From: Solwaraspora sp. WMMA2056
GTDB taxonomy: Bacteria > Actinomycetota > Actinomycetes > Mycobacteriales > Micromonosporaceae
Length of the DNA: 64,000 bases
Direction: 5' to 3'
Assembly (NCBI RefSeq): GCF_030345095.1
Contig: NZ_CP128360.1
Coordinates: 2,542,001-2,606,000, forward strand
This document shows positions 9,301 to 17,377 of this stretch, piece after piece; positions within the stretch are counted from its first letter, which is position 1; every line of letters starts with the position of its first letter. Position numbers and translations under genes: made by a program. Below the pieces are notes generated by a model, which searched no databases, was not told the DNA's origin, and saw nothing but the letters and a program-made list of their open reading frames with translations.

Positions 9301-11366
9301 AGGCCCGGGGCTTCTGGATGGGCGACGCGTTCGCCTCCGGCGGCTCGGCCGGCTACGACCACAAGAAGATGGGCATCACCGCCCGGGGTGCCTGGGAGTC
9401 GGTGAAACGGCACTTCCGGGACCTCGGGGTGGACATCCAGCGACAGGATTTCACTGCCGTCGGCATCGGCGACATGTCCGGCGACGTGTTCGGCAACGGG
9501 ATGCTGCTGTCCGAGCACATCCGGCTGGTCGCCGCCTTCGACCACCGGCACGTCTTTCTCGACCCGGACCCGGACGCGGCCACCTCCTTCGCCGAGCGGC
9601 GGCGGCTGTTCGAGCTGCCGCGCTCGTCGTGGGCCGACTACGACCCGGCACTGATCTCCGACGGCGGGGGCGTGTATCCGCGTACCGCGAAGTCGGTGCC
9701 GGTCAGCCGGCAGGTCCGCGCGGCGCTCGGCCTCGACGACGCCGTCGACGTGCTCTCCCCGCCGGAGCTGATCCGGGCGATCCTGCGCGCCCCGGTCGAC
9801 CTGCTGTTCAACGGCGGCATCGGCACCTACGTCAAGGCGTCGACCGAATCCCACGCCGAGGTCGGCGACAAGGCCAACGACGCCATCCGGGTGGACGGCC
9901 GGTCGCTGCGGGCCAGGGTGGTCGGCGAGGGCGGCAACCTGGGGCTCACCCAGCGGGGCCGGATCGAGTACGCCCGCGCCGGCGGGCGTAGCTACACCGA
10001 CTTCATCGACAACTCGGCCGGGGTGGACTGCTCCGACCACGAGGTCAACATCAAGATCCTGCTCGGCGGCGCGGTCGCCGACGGCGAACTGACCGTGGCG
10101 CAGCGCGACGAACTGTTGGTCGAGATGACCGACGAGGTCGCCGCGCTGGTGCTGCGGGACAACTACGACCAGGCGCGGGCGCTGGCCAACGCCTGCGCCC
10201 AGGCCCGGTCGCTGCTGCCGGTGCACCGGCGGATGATCACCGACCTGGAGCAGTCCGGCCAGCTGGACCGGGAGTTGGAGGCGCTGCCCAGCGACGACGA
10301 CCTGGCCGAACGGATCCGCGCCGACGCGGACGGGCTGACCCTGCCCGAGTTCGCGGTGCTGCTCGCCTACACGAAGATCGCCGTCGAGGGGCAGGTGCTC
10401 GCCGACGGGCTGCCCGACGAGGCGTGGACCGACCGGGTGCTCGTCGACTACTTCCCGACCCCGCTGCGCGAGCGGTACGCCGCCCGGATGGCCGACCACC
10501 GGCTGCGCCGCGAGATCGTGGTGACCAGCCTGGTCAACGAGGCCGTCAACCGGGGCGGCATGTCCTTCGTCTACCGGACGATGGAGGAGACCGGGGCGTC
10601 GGCCGCCGACGTGCTGCGCGCCTACGTCGTGATCCGTGACGTGTTCGGCCTCGACGAGCTGTGGGCCGGCATCGACGCGCTGGACACCGTGGTCAGCACC
10701 GAGTCGCAGGTGTCGGTCTACCTGGAGAGCCGCCGACTGCTCGACCGCGCGGTGCGGTGGCTGGTCACCAACCGCAAGTCGCCGCTGGACGTGCCGGAGG
10801 AGACGGCCCGGCTGCGCGACGGGGTGTCCCGGCTGCTGCCGCAGCTGGGCAGCTTCTTCCGCGGCGACGAGCGGGAGTCGCTGCGGGCACACGTCGCCAC
10901 GATGGTCGACCGGGGGCTGCCGGCGGACCTCGCCGACCGGGCCACCCGGATCATGTACAGCTTCGGCCTGCTCGACGTGGTGGAGACCGCCGCCGACACC
11001 GGAGCCGACGTCACCGAGGTGGCCTCGGTGTACTTCATGCTCTCCGAACGGTTCCGGGTGGACTGGCTGCTGAGCAAGATCTCCCTGCTGCCCCGGGAGG
11101 ACCGGTGGCAGACGTTGGCCCGTACGGCGCTGCGCTACGACCTGTACGCGGCGTTGGCCGCGCTCACCGTGGAGGTGCTCACCGCCACGTCGGCACAGCT
11201 GTCGGTGGAGGACCGGGCCGAACAGTGGGAGCAGGACAACGCCAGCGCGGTGGCCCGGGTCCGGCGGGCGATGGAGGATTTCGCCCACTCACCGGCTGAT
11301 CTCGCCGCGTTGTCCGTTCTGCTGCGTCAGATCCGCACGTTGGTCCGGACATCTTCGGCGAGCTGA
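6381..11366 (+). CDS. NAD-specific glutamate dehydrogenase, large (180-kDa) type
   Basis: This 1661-residue enzyme oxidatively deaminates glutamate to 2-oxoglutarate with NAD+. The length and architecture fit the large GDH family: a long N-terminal region with ACT-like regulatory domains (TDDMPFLVDSVTALL near the start), then the catalytic core. The core shows GGLRWSDRREDFRTEVLG and VKNAVIVPVGAKGGFV for substrate and lysine binding, GIGDMSGDVFGNGML for the dinucleotide fold, and VVGEGGNLGLTQ. ATG 6381 follows a GAGGGGAG site; the in-frame GTG 6354 is less likely. A 251-bp divergent intergenic region separates it from the penicillin-binding protein gene. Confidence 0.96.
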   Translation: MNRRPATKTKRTITPRTFPPPETTLAAVADDSDDTGLDDPMPSAERLIAQAVSLADTDHDTASLVDRFWRFAADEELVGYTPQEMIAAARSHRELAGSRLPGELKLRLTPPGDGQPHTVIEIVTDDMPFLVDSVTALLTERHLDVQLLVHPLVVVRREPLGQLTEVAADVEPDDAIDGDLVESWIRIELDPVRDAVDRDRLRRDLKRVLTDVREAVEDWPKMRRRALALADELVEATGRDQQALPVPDKDVTDSVELLRWLADDHFTFLGYREYRLVDSGDGDKALVAVLGSGLGILRQDQTRPRPLASMTPQAAAKAMEQRLLVITKANSRATVHRAAYLDYIGFKTFDAAGQVVGERRFLGLFSTAAYRTSVQELPVVRRKVAEVLERSGLSPRSHSGKDMLQILETYPRDELFQIRTDDLYQAVLGVLRMAGRRQLRLFLRPDGYGRFLSCLIYLPRDRFTTQNRLRMQQILLRELNGVGVDYTTRVTESMLARVHFIVRTDPAAPPAALDPDRLAELLADATRLWEDDFRLVLERKLGDESAKSLHRRYAEAYPEGYKEEHSAYEAVQDLAKLELLDEPGQLEMHLFRPPGGGGDERDVRFKVYRYGEPMVLSDVLPVLHSLGVQVVDERPYEIDRADQLIYLYDFGLRLPVGAWALAEVRPHVENAFSAAWRGEAEVDGFNELVLRAGLTWRQVVVLRAYAKYLRQAGTVFSQEYMEATFVAYPVVTRLLIDLFECRFAPTPEVDDDRRRLRGQELVAAIGRQFDEVDSLDQDRILRSYLTLILATLRTNFYQRGADGRPVPYVAIKLDPQAVPELPAPRPAYEIFVYSPRFEGVHLRFGEVARGGLRWSDRREDFRTEVLGLVKAQMVKNAVIVPVGAKGGFVVKQPGGTARGRATAHPPDREAVQAEGVACYQQFISALLDVTDNIVGGRIEPPPAVVRHDGDDPYLVVAADKGTATFSDVANAISQARGFWMGDAFASGGSAGYDHKKMGITARGAWESVKRHFRDLGVDIQRQDFTAVGIGDMSGDVFGNGMLLSEHIRLVAAFDHRHVFLDPDPDAATSFAERRRLFELPRSSWADYDPALISDGGGVYPRTAKSVPVSRQVRAALGLDDAVDVLSPPELIRAILRAPVDLLFNGGIGTYVKASTESHAEVGDKANDAIRVDGRSLRARVVGEGGNLGLTQRGRIEYARAGGRSYTDFIDNSAGVDCSDHEVNIKILLGGAVADGELTVAQRDELLVEMTDEVAALVLRDNYDQARALANACAQARSLLPVHRRMITDLEQSGQLDRELEALPSDDDLAERIRADADGLTLPEFAVLLAYTKIAVEGQVLADGLPDEAWTDRVLVDYFPTPLRERYAARMADHRLRREIVVTSLVNEAVNRGGMSFVYRTMEETGASAADVLRAYVVIRDVFGLDELWAGIDALDTVVSTESQVSVYLESRRLLDRAVRWLVTNRKSPLDVPEETARLRDGVSRLLPQLGSFFRGDERESLRAHVATMVDRGLPADLADRATRIMYSFGLLDVVETAADTGADVTEVASVYFMLSERFRVDWLLSKISLLPREDRWQTLARTALRYDLYAALAALTVEVLTATSAQLSVEDRAEQWEQDNASAVARVRRAMEDFAHSPADLAALSVLLRQIRTLVRTSSAS

Positions 11367-11443
11367 CCACGACAGCCGCAGAGGCTGCATAATTTTGGCA
11401 GGGCAGGGCGAAGTCTTGCGGGCGGACCGGGCCGGGTCTGTCG

Positions 11444-11494
11444 GGTACGGCGGGCGGTGCCTGGCGCGGCGGTGCCGGTACGGCGGGCGGTGCC
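11444..11494. repeat. 18-bp direct repeat, two copies
   Basis: GGTACGGCGGGCGGTGCC occurs at 11444-11461 and again at 11477-11494, a 33-bp pitch. It lies in the 161-bp gap between the glutamate dehydrogenase gene and the GNAT gene, just upstream of the GNAT ribosome site. No stop codon is inside it. It could be slippage debris or a tandem protein-binding site. Confidence 0.7.
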
Positions 11495-11527
11495 GGCGTG
11501 GGCCACCGCGCGGGGTCAGGAGGCAGG

Positions 11528-12190
11528 ATGCTGGACAAGCGCCTCTACCACCACCTGGTCAGCTGGCTGGGGCAGTGGCCGGCCGGGCGGGCGTTGCAGG
11601 TGGTGGGTTCGCAACGCCGGGTCGAGCCCGCTTGGGACGGCCGACCCCGCCCGGTGGTCGGCGTCGGCGCCCCCGGCGGCGCGGTGCTGTCGGTACCGCC
11701 GGACAAGGTCGAGGCGGTGCGGGCGTTGGCCGACCTGCCGGTCAACGACCTGTTGGCGAAGTTGCCGGCGGCGGTCGGCTACGCGGGCTGGCAGGCCCAC
11801 CGGGCGGTGTTCCGGTACTGCCTGGCACCGGCGCCGCTGCCGGACGCCGGCGACTGGATCGATCCCACCGACGACTCGCTGCCGCCGTGGCTGCGGCTGT
11901 TCCCCCAGGCGGTCCTGGTGGCCCGGGACGCCGACGGGACCTTCCTGGCCGGCGTCGGGATCAAGCGTCACGACGCCCACGGTCAGGAGATCGCCGTCGG
12001 TACCGCCCCGGCCGCGCGCGGTCGGGGCCTGGCCCGCCGACTGGTCGCCCAGGCGGCGCGGCGGGTGCTCGACGACGGGGCGGTTCCCACCTACCTGCAC
12101 GACGCGACCAACGCCGCGTCAGCGAAGGTCGCCTCGGCGGCGGGATTCCGCGACCGGGGCTGGTCGGCGTACGGCATCTCCGCCGACTGA
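11528..12190 (+). CDS. GNAT-family N-acetyltransferase
   Basis: This 220-residue protein carries the acetyl-CoA-binding motif A of GNAT enzymes near its C-terminus (VGTAPAARGRGLARRLV, the R/Q-x-x-G-x-G/A pattern), followed by HDATNAASAKVASAAGF, the usual motif-B segment. The N-terminal half is unlike short GNATs and may bind the acceptor. ATG 11528 has a strong AGGAGG site 4-5 bp upstream, so the longer in-frame start at 11498 is not used. It precedes the SCP2 gene on the same strand by 130 bp. The acceptor substrate is unknown. Confidence 0.8.
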   Translation: MLDKRLYHHLVSWLGQWPAGRALQVVGSQRRVEPAWDGRPRPVVGVGAPGGAVLSVPPDKVEAVRALADLPVNDLLAKLPAAVGYAGWQAHRAVFRYCLAPAPLPDAGDWIDPTDDSLPPWLRLFPQAVLVARDADGTFLAGVGIKRHDAHGQEIAVGTAPAARGRGLARRLVAQAARRVLDDGAVPTYLHDATNAASAKVASAAGFRDRGWSAYGISAD

Positions 12191-12320
12191 CGCCCCGGCC
12201 ACCGTCCCGGTGCTGGCTGGTGCCGCTGTCTTCTCCCGTCCGGGGGCGGTTCACCCGGTACGGGCGATGCCGGGCCACCCGTTCCTCGGCGACTCTGCCC
12301 GTGGGTGGAGGGAGCGGATC

Positions 12321-12749
12321 ATGCCGCAGACAAGGCAGCGGGTACAGGCGAACCAGCCGGGGTCGGCGGGCGCGATGCCGGCCACGGCGGAGTTCTTCGA
12401 CCGGCTCGGCCACAAGGAGAACGCGGCCCTGCTGCGTCAGATAACCGGCACCGTCCGTTTCGACCTGGCCCACGACGAGCAGGTGGACTACTGGTTGGTC
12501 ACCCTCAACGACGGGGTCGCCACCCTGTCCCGTGAACACCGCGACGCCGAATGCGTGCTGCGCACCGACGGGGTGATCTTCGAGGCGATGGCGCGGGGGG
12601 AGATCAACCCGATGGCGGCGATGCTGCGCGGGCAGATCCTGGTCCTCGGCGATCTCCGGCTGCTGATCCTGATCGAACGGATGATGCCCGGCCCACCCGG
12701 CGCTCATGATCCGCGCGCGTACGCCCGGCGGGAGAGGACGGAGTCATGA
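12321..12749 (+). CDS. SCP2 sterol-binding-domain protein
   Basis: This is a 142-residue, single-domain protein. The segment TGTVRFDLAHDEQVDYWLVTLNDGVATL, followed by a short strand with CVLRTDGVIFEAMARGEINPMAAMLRGQI, is the SCP2 fold in which a GxxxPxxAxxxGxxxxxGD pattern closes a lipid-binding tunnel. A GGAGG-like site precedes ATG 12321. Its TGA overlaps the ATG of the glycogen debranching enzyme gene (ATGA), so the two are translated together. A hydrophobic-ligand protein coupled to a glycogen enzyme is an unexpected pairing, and its ligand is unknown. Confidence 0.82.
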   Translation: MPQTRQRVQANQPGSAGAMPATAEFFDRLGHKENAALLRQITGTVRFDLAHDEQVDYWLVTLNDGVATLSREHRDAECVLRTDGVIFEAMARGEINPMAAMLRGQILVLGDLRLLILIERMMPGPPGAHDPRAYARRERTES

Positions 12750-14818
12750 CCGAGGGAATGGTCAGCATCCTGGACGGCAACACGTTCGTGGTCAGTGACA
12801 GCCAGGGCGACATCGACGCCTCGCCGGCGGCACCGACCGGATTGTTCTCCTTCGACACCCGGTTCCTGTCGAAGTGGCAGCTGACCATCGACGGGCAACG
12901 GCTCTCCTCGCTGTCGGTCGACGACCTGCAGTACTTCGAGGCGCGGTTCTTCCTGGTGCCGGGGGAACCGACGCACTACGTCGACGCCGAACTGTCGGTG
13001 ATCCGGCAACGGTGGGTGGGCGGCAGCTTCGACGAGGAGATCACCATCCTCAACCACGCCCAGGAGCCGATGGAGCTGACCGTACGGCTGGAGGCGGGTG
13101 CCGACTTCGCCGACCTGTTCGAGATCAAGGACGTCCGCAACAAGGTCGGCAAGCACTACGCCCACGTCGACCGGGACTGCCTGCGGCTGGGCTACCAGCG
13201 GGAGAGCTTCCACCGGGAGACGATCATCTCCAGCAGCGAGCCGGCCCGCATCGACGAGCACGGCCTGGCGTTCCAGATCGTCGTCGAGCCGCACGGCCAG
13301 TGGGTGACCCACATCAAGGTGAAGACGACCGCGATCGGGCCGGACGGGCGGGACCTGCGGGAAGGGCTGCTCGGTCAGCACTTCGACCGGCCGAAGCCGG
13401 AGATGCGCCGCGACCTGGACGAGTGGATCGCCCGGGCACCCCGGCTGGCCTGCGACTGCGAACCGCTGGCCTCGACGTACAAGCGCAGCCTGGTCGACCT
13501 GGCCGCGCTGCGCTACACCCCGCTGTCGCTCGGCGGGCAGTCGGTGCCGGCGGCCGGTGTGCCCTGGTTCGCCACCATGTTCGGCCGGGACAGCATCTTC
13601 ACCAGCCTGCAGACCCTGCCGTTCGCTCCGGAGCTGGCCTCGGCCACCTTGAAACTGCTCGCCGCGCTGCAGGGCAGCAAACTCGACGACTTCCGGGACG
13701 AGGAGCCGGGCAAGATCCTGCACGAGATCCGGTACGGCGAGTCGTCGGCGTTCGAGGAGCAGCCGCACACTCCGTACTTCGGTGCGGCCGACTCGACGCC
13801 GCTGTTCGTGGTGCTGCTCGACGAGTACGAGCGGTGGACCGGCGACGTCAAACTGGTGCGGGCGCTGGAGTCCGAGGCCCGGCGGGCGTTGCACTGGATC
13901 GACACCTACGGCGACCTGCTCGGCAACGGCTACGTCTGGTACGAGCGGCGCAACACCGACACCGGTCTGGAGAACCAGTGCTGGAAGGACTCCTGGGACT
14001 CCATCTGCTACCGCGACGGGCGGCTGCCCGGGTTTCCCCGGGCCACCTGTGAGCTGCAGGGGTACGCCTACGACGCCAAGGTGCGCGGTGCCCGGCTGGC
14101 CCGGCAGGTCTGGAAGGATCCGGCGTACGCCGACCAGTTGGAGCGGGAGGCCGCCGACCTCAAGCGCCGGTTCAACCGGGACTTCTGGGTTGCCGACGGC
14201 GAGTACTTCGCGCTCGCGCTGGACCCGGAGGGCGGTCAGGTCGACGCGTTGTCGTCGAACATCGGCCACCTGCTGTGGAGCGGGATCGTCGACGTCGGCA
14301 AGGCGAAGAAGCTCGCCAAGCACCTGGTCAGCCCCCAGATGTTCTCCGGCTGGGGGGTGCGGACCCTGGCTGAGGGGGAGGGCCGGTTCAACCCGATCGG
14401 CTACCACGTCGGCACGGTCTGGCCGTTCGACAACTCGTTCATCGCCTGGGGGCTGCGCCGGTACGGGTTCCTGGAGGAGTCGGCCCGGATCGCCGACGGG
14501 ATCATCAACGCCGCGCAGTACTTCAACGGCCGGCTGCCGGAGGCGTTCGGCGGCTACGACCGGGCGTTGACGAAGTACCCGGTGGAGTATCCGACCTCCT
14601 GCAGTCCGCAGGCCTGGTCGACCGGTGCGACGCTGCTGCTGCTGCGGACCCTGCTCGGGTTGGAGCCGCAGGGCGAGCATCTGGTCGTCGACCCGGCGTT
14701 GCCGATCAGCCTGGGCCGCATCGAACTGCTCGACATTCCCGGCAGGTGGGGGCACATCGACGCGTTCGGCCGGGGCCGCATCGACCTGAACCGCACCTCG
14801 CGCCGGCAGAGCGCCTGA
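12746..14818 (+). CDS. Glycogen debranching enzyme-type amylo-alpha-1,6-glucosidase
   Basis: This 690-residue cytoplasmic protein has an N-terminal bacterial GDE domain (SFDTRFLSKWQLTIDG at about 30-45) and a C-terminal (alpha/alpha)6-barrel glucosidase domain. The barrel contains AAGVPWFATMFGRDSIF, WKDSWDSI and the conserved YHVGTVWPFDNSF. Members remove alpha-1,6 branch stubs from glycogen or act on related glucans. The ATG overlaps the stop of the SCP2 gene. No other glycogen gene lies in the window. Confidence 0.88.
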   Translation: MTEGMVSILDGNTFVVSDSQGDIDASPAAPTGLFSFDTRFLSKWQLTIDGQRLSSLSVDDLQYFEARFFLVPGEPTHYVDAELSVIRQRWVGGSFDEEITILNHAQEPMELTVRLEAGADFADLFEIKDVRNKVGKHYAHVDRDCLRLGYQRESFHRETIISSSEPARIDEHGLAFQIVVEPHGQWVTHIKVKTTAIGPDGRDLREGLLGQHFDRPKPEMRRDLDEWIARAPRLACDCEPLASTYKRSLVDLAALRYTPLSLGGQSVPAAGVPWFATMFGRDSIFTSLQTLPFAPELASATLKLLAALQGSKLDDFRDEEPGKILHEIRYGESSAFEEQPHTPYFGAADSTPLFVVLLDEYERWTGDVKLVRALESEARRALHWIDTYGDLLGNGYVWYERRNTDTGLENQCWKDSWDSICYRDGRLPGFPRATCELQGYAYDAKVRGARLARQVWKDPAYADQLEREAADLKRRFNRDFWVADGEYFALALDPEGGQVDALSSNIGHLLWSGIVDVGKAKKLAKHLVSPQMFSGWGVRTLAEGEGRFNPIGYHVGTVWPFDNSFIAWGLRRYGFLEESARIADGIINAAQYFNGRLPEAFGGYDRALTKYPVEYPTSCSPQAWSTGATLLLLRTLLGLEPQGEHLVVDPALPISLGRIELLDIPGRWGHIDAFGRGRIDLNRTSRRQSA

Positions 14819-14864
14819 CCACCCTGCGGCCCGGCCCGACCTGAGCCCCGGCCCGGCCCGTGGA
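14814..14864. repeat. Imperfect direct repeat starting at the debranching-enzyme stop codon
   Basis: Two roughly 26-bp units each begin with CCTGA and contain CGGCCCGGCCCG. The first unit includes the TGA stop of the debranching-enzyme gene. Similarity is partial and the area is C/G-rich, so chance is possible. A GCCCGACC/GGTCGGGC inverted repeat also lies here and could act as a terminator. Confidence 0.35.
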
Positions 14865-14889
14865 CCGGGTCGGGCTTAGGGTCGATGTC

Positions 14890-15789
14890 GTGGCTGTGCG
14901 AGTAGGGATCGTCATTCTGCCGGACGAGCCGTGGTCGGTGATGGCGCACCGGTGGCGGCAGGTCGAGCAGTGGGGTTTCGACCACGCCTGGACGTACGAC
15001 CATCTGGGCTGGCGGGACCTGGTCGACGGGCCCTGGTTCGACGCGGTGCCGACGCTGACCGCCGCCGCGACCGTCACGGATCGGATTGCGCTGGGCACTC
15101 TGGTCTCGTCACCGAACTTCCGGCACCCGGTGCACTTCGCCCGGGAGATCACCGCCCTGGACGACATCTCCGACGGCCGGGTGCTGCTCGGGGTGGGTGC
15201 CGGCGGGCTCGGCTTCGACGCCACCGTCCTCGGTACGCCGCCGCTGACGCCGCGCGCCCGCGTCGACCGGTACGCCGAGTTCGTCGAACTGCTCGACCTG
15301 CTGCTGCGAACCGACCGGGTCACCTGGCAGGGCCGGTACTACCAGGCGGTGGACGCCCGCAGCACCCCCGGCTGCCGGCAGCGGCCCCGGGTGCCGTTCG
15401 TGCTGGCCGCCAACGGCCCCCGGTCGCTGGCCCTGGCGGCCCGGTTCGGCGCCGGCTGGGTGACCACCGGCACCGACTTCGACGACCTGGAATCGTGGTG
15501 GGCGTCGGTGGCCCGCCTGGCCGAGCGGTGTACGGCGACCCTCGACCAGGTCGACCGGGATCCGGCGGATCTGCGCCGTTACCTGTCGCTGGACTCCGCG
15601 CCGGTCTTCTCGCTCAGCAGCGCCGGGTTCTTCGCCGACGCCGTCGAGCGGGCCGCCGGGCTCGGCTTCACCGACGTGATCACCCACTGGCCGCGCCGCA
15701 GCAGCTGGTACGCCGGCGACGAGCGGGTCCTCGTCGAGGTCGCCACCGACGTGCTGCCGTCCCTGCGCGGACGACCCCGGACCGGTTGA
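14890..15789 (+). CDS. LLM-class (F420- or flavin-dependent) oxidoreductase
   Basis: This 299-residue protein has the luciferase-like monooxygenase TIM barrel. An N-terminal strand VRVGIVILPDEPW is followed by GFDHAWTYDHLGW (about 35-50), where Trp/Asp residues face the cofactor. TDRIALGTLVSSPNFRHPVHFARE and SDGRVLLGVGAGG are canonical LLM segments, and the C-terminal GAGWVTTG is typical. GTG 14890 (VAVRVGIV) is preferred over GTG 14860. In actinobacteria most such proteins use F420, so that cofactor is likely but not proven. It is convergent with the secreted protease gene. Confidence 0.87.
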   Translation: MAVRVGIVILPDEPWSVMAHRWRQVEQWGFDHAWTYDHLGWRDLVDGPWFDAVPTLTAAATVTDRIALGTLVSSPNFRHPVHFAREITALDDISDGRVLLGVGAGGLGFDATVLGTPPLTPRARVDRYAEFVELLDLLLRTDRVTWQGRYYQAVDARSTPGCRQRPRVPFVLAANGPRSLALAARFGAGWVTTGTDFDDLESWWASVARLAERCTATLDQVDRDPADLRRYLSLDSAPVFSLSSAGFFADAVERAAGLGFTDVITHWPRRSSWYAGDERVLVEVATDVLPSLRGRPRTG

Positions 15790-15823
15790 CCCGGCCCGGG
15801 GCGCTCAATCGTCGCTCAGTTGG

Positions 15824-17230
15824 TCACCAGCCCCAGCTGATGCGCACCGGCGTCGCGGTGGAGTAGCCACGGTTGCTCTGTCCGGGGTAGAGCCAGAGGT
15901 CGCCGGTGGCGTCGTTGCGGGTGACGATGTCGGCGTGGCCGTCGCGGTCCCAGTCGACGGTGCCGAAGGCGGTGTAGCCGCGCCAGCCGTTGCCGATCCG
16001 GACCCGTGGGACGGTGGACCCGCCGCGGACGCTCTGTCCGGGGTACAGCCATAGATCGGCGGTGTCGTTGTCCCGGCTGATCAGGTCCACGTGGCGGTCG
16101 CGGTCCCAGTCGACGAGCCCGAACGGGCTGTGGGCGTTGGCGCCGGAACCGATCAGCACCCGGGGGGTGCCGGCCGGTCCACGGGTGCCCGTGCCGGGGT
16201 AGAGCCACAGCTGTCCGGTGCCGTCCTGGCGGGCCACGATGTCGGGGTTGCCGTCACGGTCCCAGTCCGCTGCCCCGTACGGGGTGAATCCGGCCCAGCC
16301 GGTGCTCAGCCGCACCGGGGTGGCGGTGGAGTAGCCGCGCTTGCTCTGTCCGGGGTAGAGCCAGAGGTCGCCGGTGGTGTCGTTGCGGGTGAGGATGTCG
16401 GCGTGGCCGTCACCGTCCCAGTCGACCGTCCCGAACGGCGTGTACGGCACGGCGGTGAGCTGGCTGAGCAGCCAGGTCCGGTTGCCGCCGGCACCGACCT
16501 CGCTGTAGGAGGCGGCCCCGGTGCAGCTGGCCGCCTTCAACACACCGGCCTGCACGTAGGTGCCGCCGGCGGAGACCAGCAGCGGGCCGCCGCTGTCGCC
16601 CTGGCAGGGCCCCCGGTCGACCATCAGCCGTTTGATGCCCAGGCTGTCCGGCTGTGACGGGGTGATGAAGACGCCGACGAACGGCAACCGCGACGGCAGG
16701 TTCCCGGCGCCGTCGCGTCCCCAGCCGACGGCGATGCCCTGGTCGTACGGGGTGAACGGGCCGCCTTGTACACCGTCGGACAGGTGCACCTCGGCCGGAG
16801 TGGTCAGCCGCACCGGCGTGATGCTGGTGATCGGCGAGCTGAGTTCCAGCAGTGCCAGGTCGTTGTGACCGCCGATGTACTGCGGGTGGGCCACGATCCG
16901 GTGGACTCGGCGGAGCTCGCCGCCGGTGCCGGCGGTGGTGTTGCCGACCCGGACGGTCACGTCGCCGACGGAGGTCGGCGCCGCGCAGTGGGCGGCGGTG
17001 AGCACCCAGCCGGGGTGGACGAGGCTGCCGGTGCAGAGTCCGCCGACGGCGGTGTTGCGCACTTCGGCGACGAAGCGCAAGTCGCCGGCGGCGACCGGTT
17101 GGCCGCCGACGATGGCCTGGGCCGGGCCGGGGGTGAGCAGTGGGGTGAGTCCGGCGAGCAGGACGGCGGCCAGCGGGGTGGCCAGCCGGTGTCGGGACGG
17201 GCCTCGGGTCGGTCGGTGGTGCTGTCGCAT
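15824..17230 (-). CDS. Secreted trypsin-fold serine protease with C-terminal FG-GAP/VCBS repeats
   Basis: This 468-residue secreted protein has a signal peptide (1-39, ending PAQA), with the mature chain beginning IVGG at residue 40. The catalytic triad is visible: H81 (TAAHC), D124 (HNDLALLEL) and S213 (CQGDSGGPL). The residue equivalent to trypsin Asp189 is Gly207, so cleavage after Lys/Arg is doubtful. The C-terminus has four repeats of about 48 residues, each with a VDWDxDxxxDI calcium-loop pattern and a DLWLYPGQS motif, like FG-GAP/VCBS beta-propeller blades. ATG 17230 follows a CCGGAG site and gives a normal signal peptide, unlike ATG 17269. Confidence 0.9.
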   Translation of the reverse strand: MRQHHRPTRGPSRHRLATPLAAVLLAGLTPLLTPGPAQAIVGGQPVAAGDLRFVAEVRNTAVGGLCTGSLVHPGWVLTAAHCAAPTSVGDVTVRVGNTTAGTGGELRRVHRIVAHPQYIGGHNDLALLELSSPITSITPVRLTTPAEVHLSDGVQGGPFTPYDQGIAVGWGRDGAGNLPSRLPFVGVFITPSQPDSLGIKRLMVDRGPCQGDSGGPLLVSAGGTYVQAGVLKAASCTGAASYSEVGAGGNRTWLLSQLTAVPYTPFGTVDWDGDGHADILTRNDTTGDLWLYPGQSKRGYSTATPVRLSTGWAGFTPYGAADWDRDGNPDIVARQDGTGQLWLYPGTGTRGPAGTPRVLIGSGANAHSPFGLVDWDRDRHVDLISRDNDTADLWLYPGQSVRGGSTVPRVRIGNGWRGYTAFGTVDWDRDGHADIVTRNDATGDLWLYPGQSNRGYSTATPVRISWGW

Positions 17231-17377
17231 GGCGGTACTCCGGAATCGACGGGCCGACGGGGGTGTCACCCGGGGAGGGTGGGCCCGTGGGCTGTTGTCG
17301 ACCAGAGTGGAGTTTCCGGACGCGTCCGGACGATCACCGTCGGTGTTGTGGCACGAATTGGGTAGACGGCGTGATGG

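Noticed and set aside
7707-11288. 1193-residue open frame on the minus strand
   Set aside because: Antisense to the glutamate dehydrogenase gene; composition is low-complexity His/Arg/Gln/Val and no domain is seen, as expected for a shadow frame in high-GC DNA.
12704-14755. 683-residue minus-strand frame
   Set aside because: Antisense of the debranching enzyme, whose catalytic motifs are clear on the plus strand.
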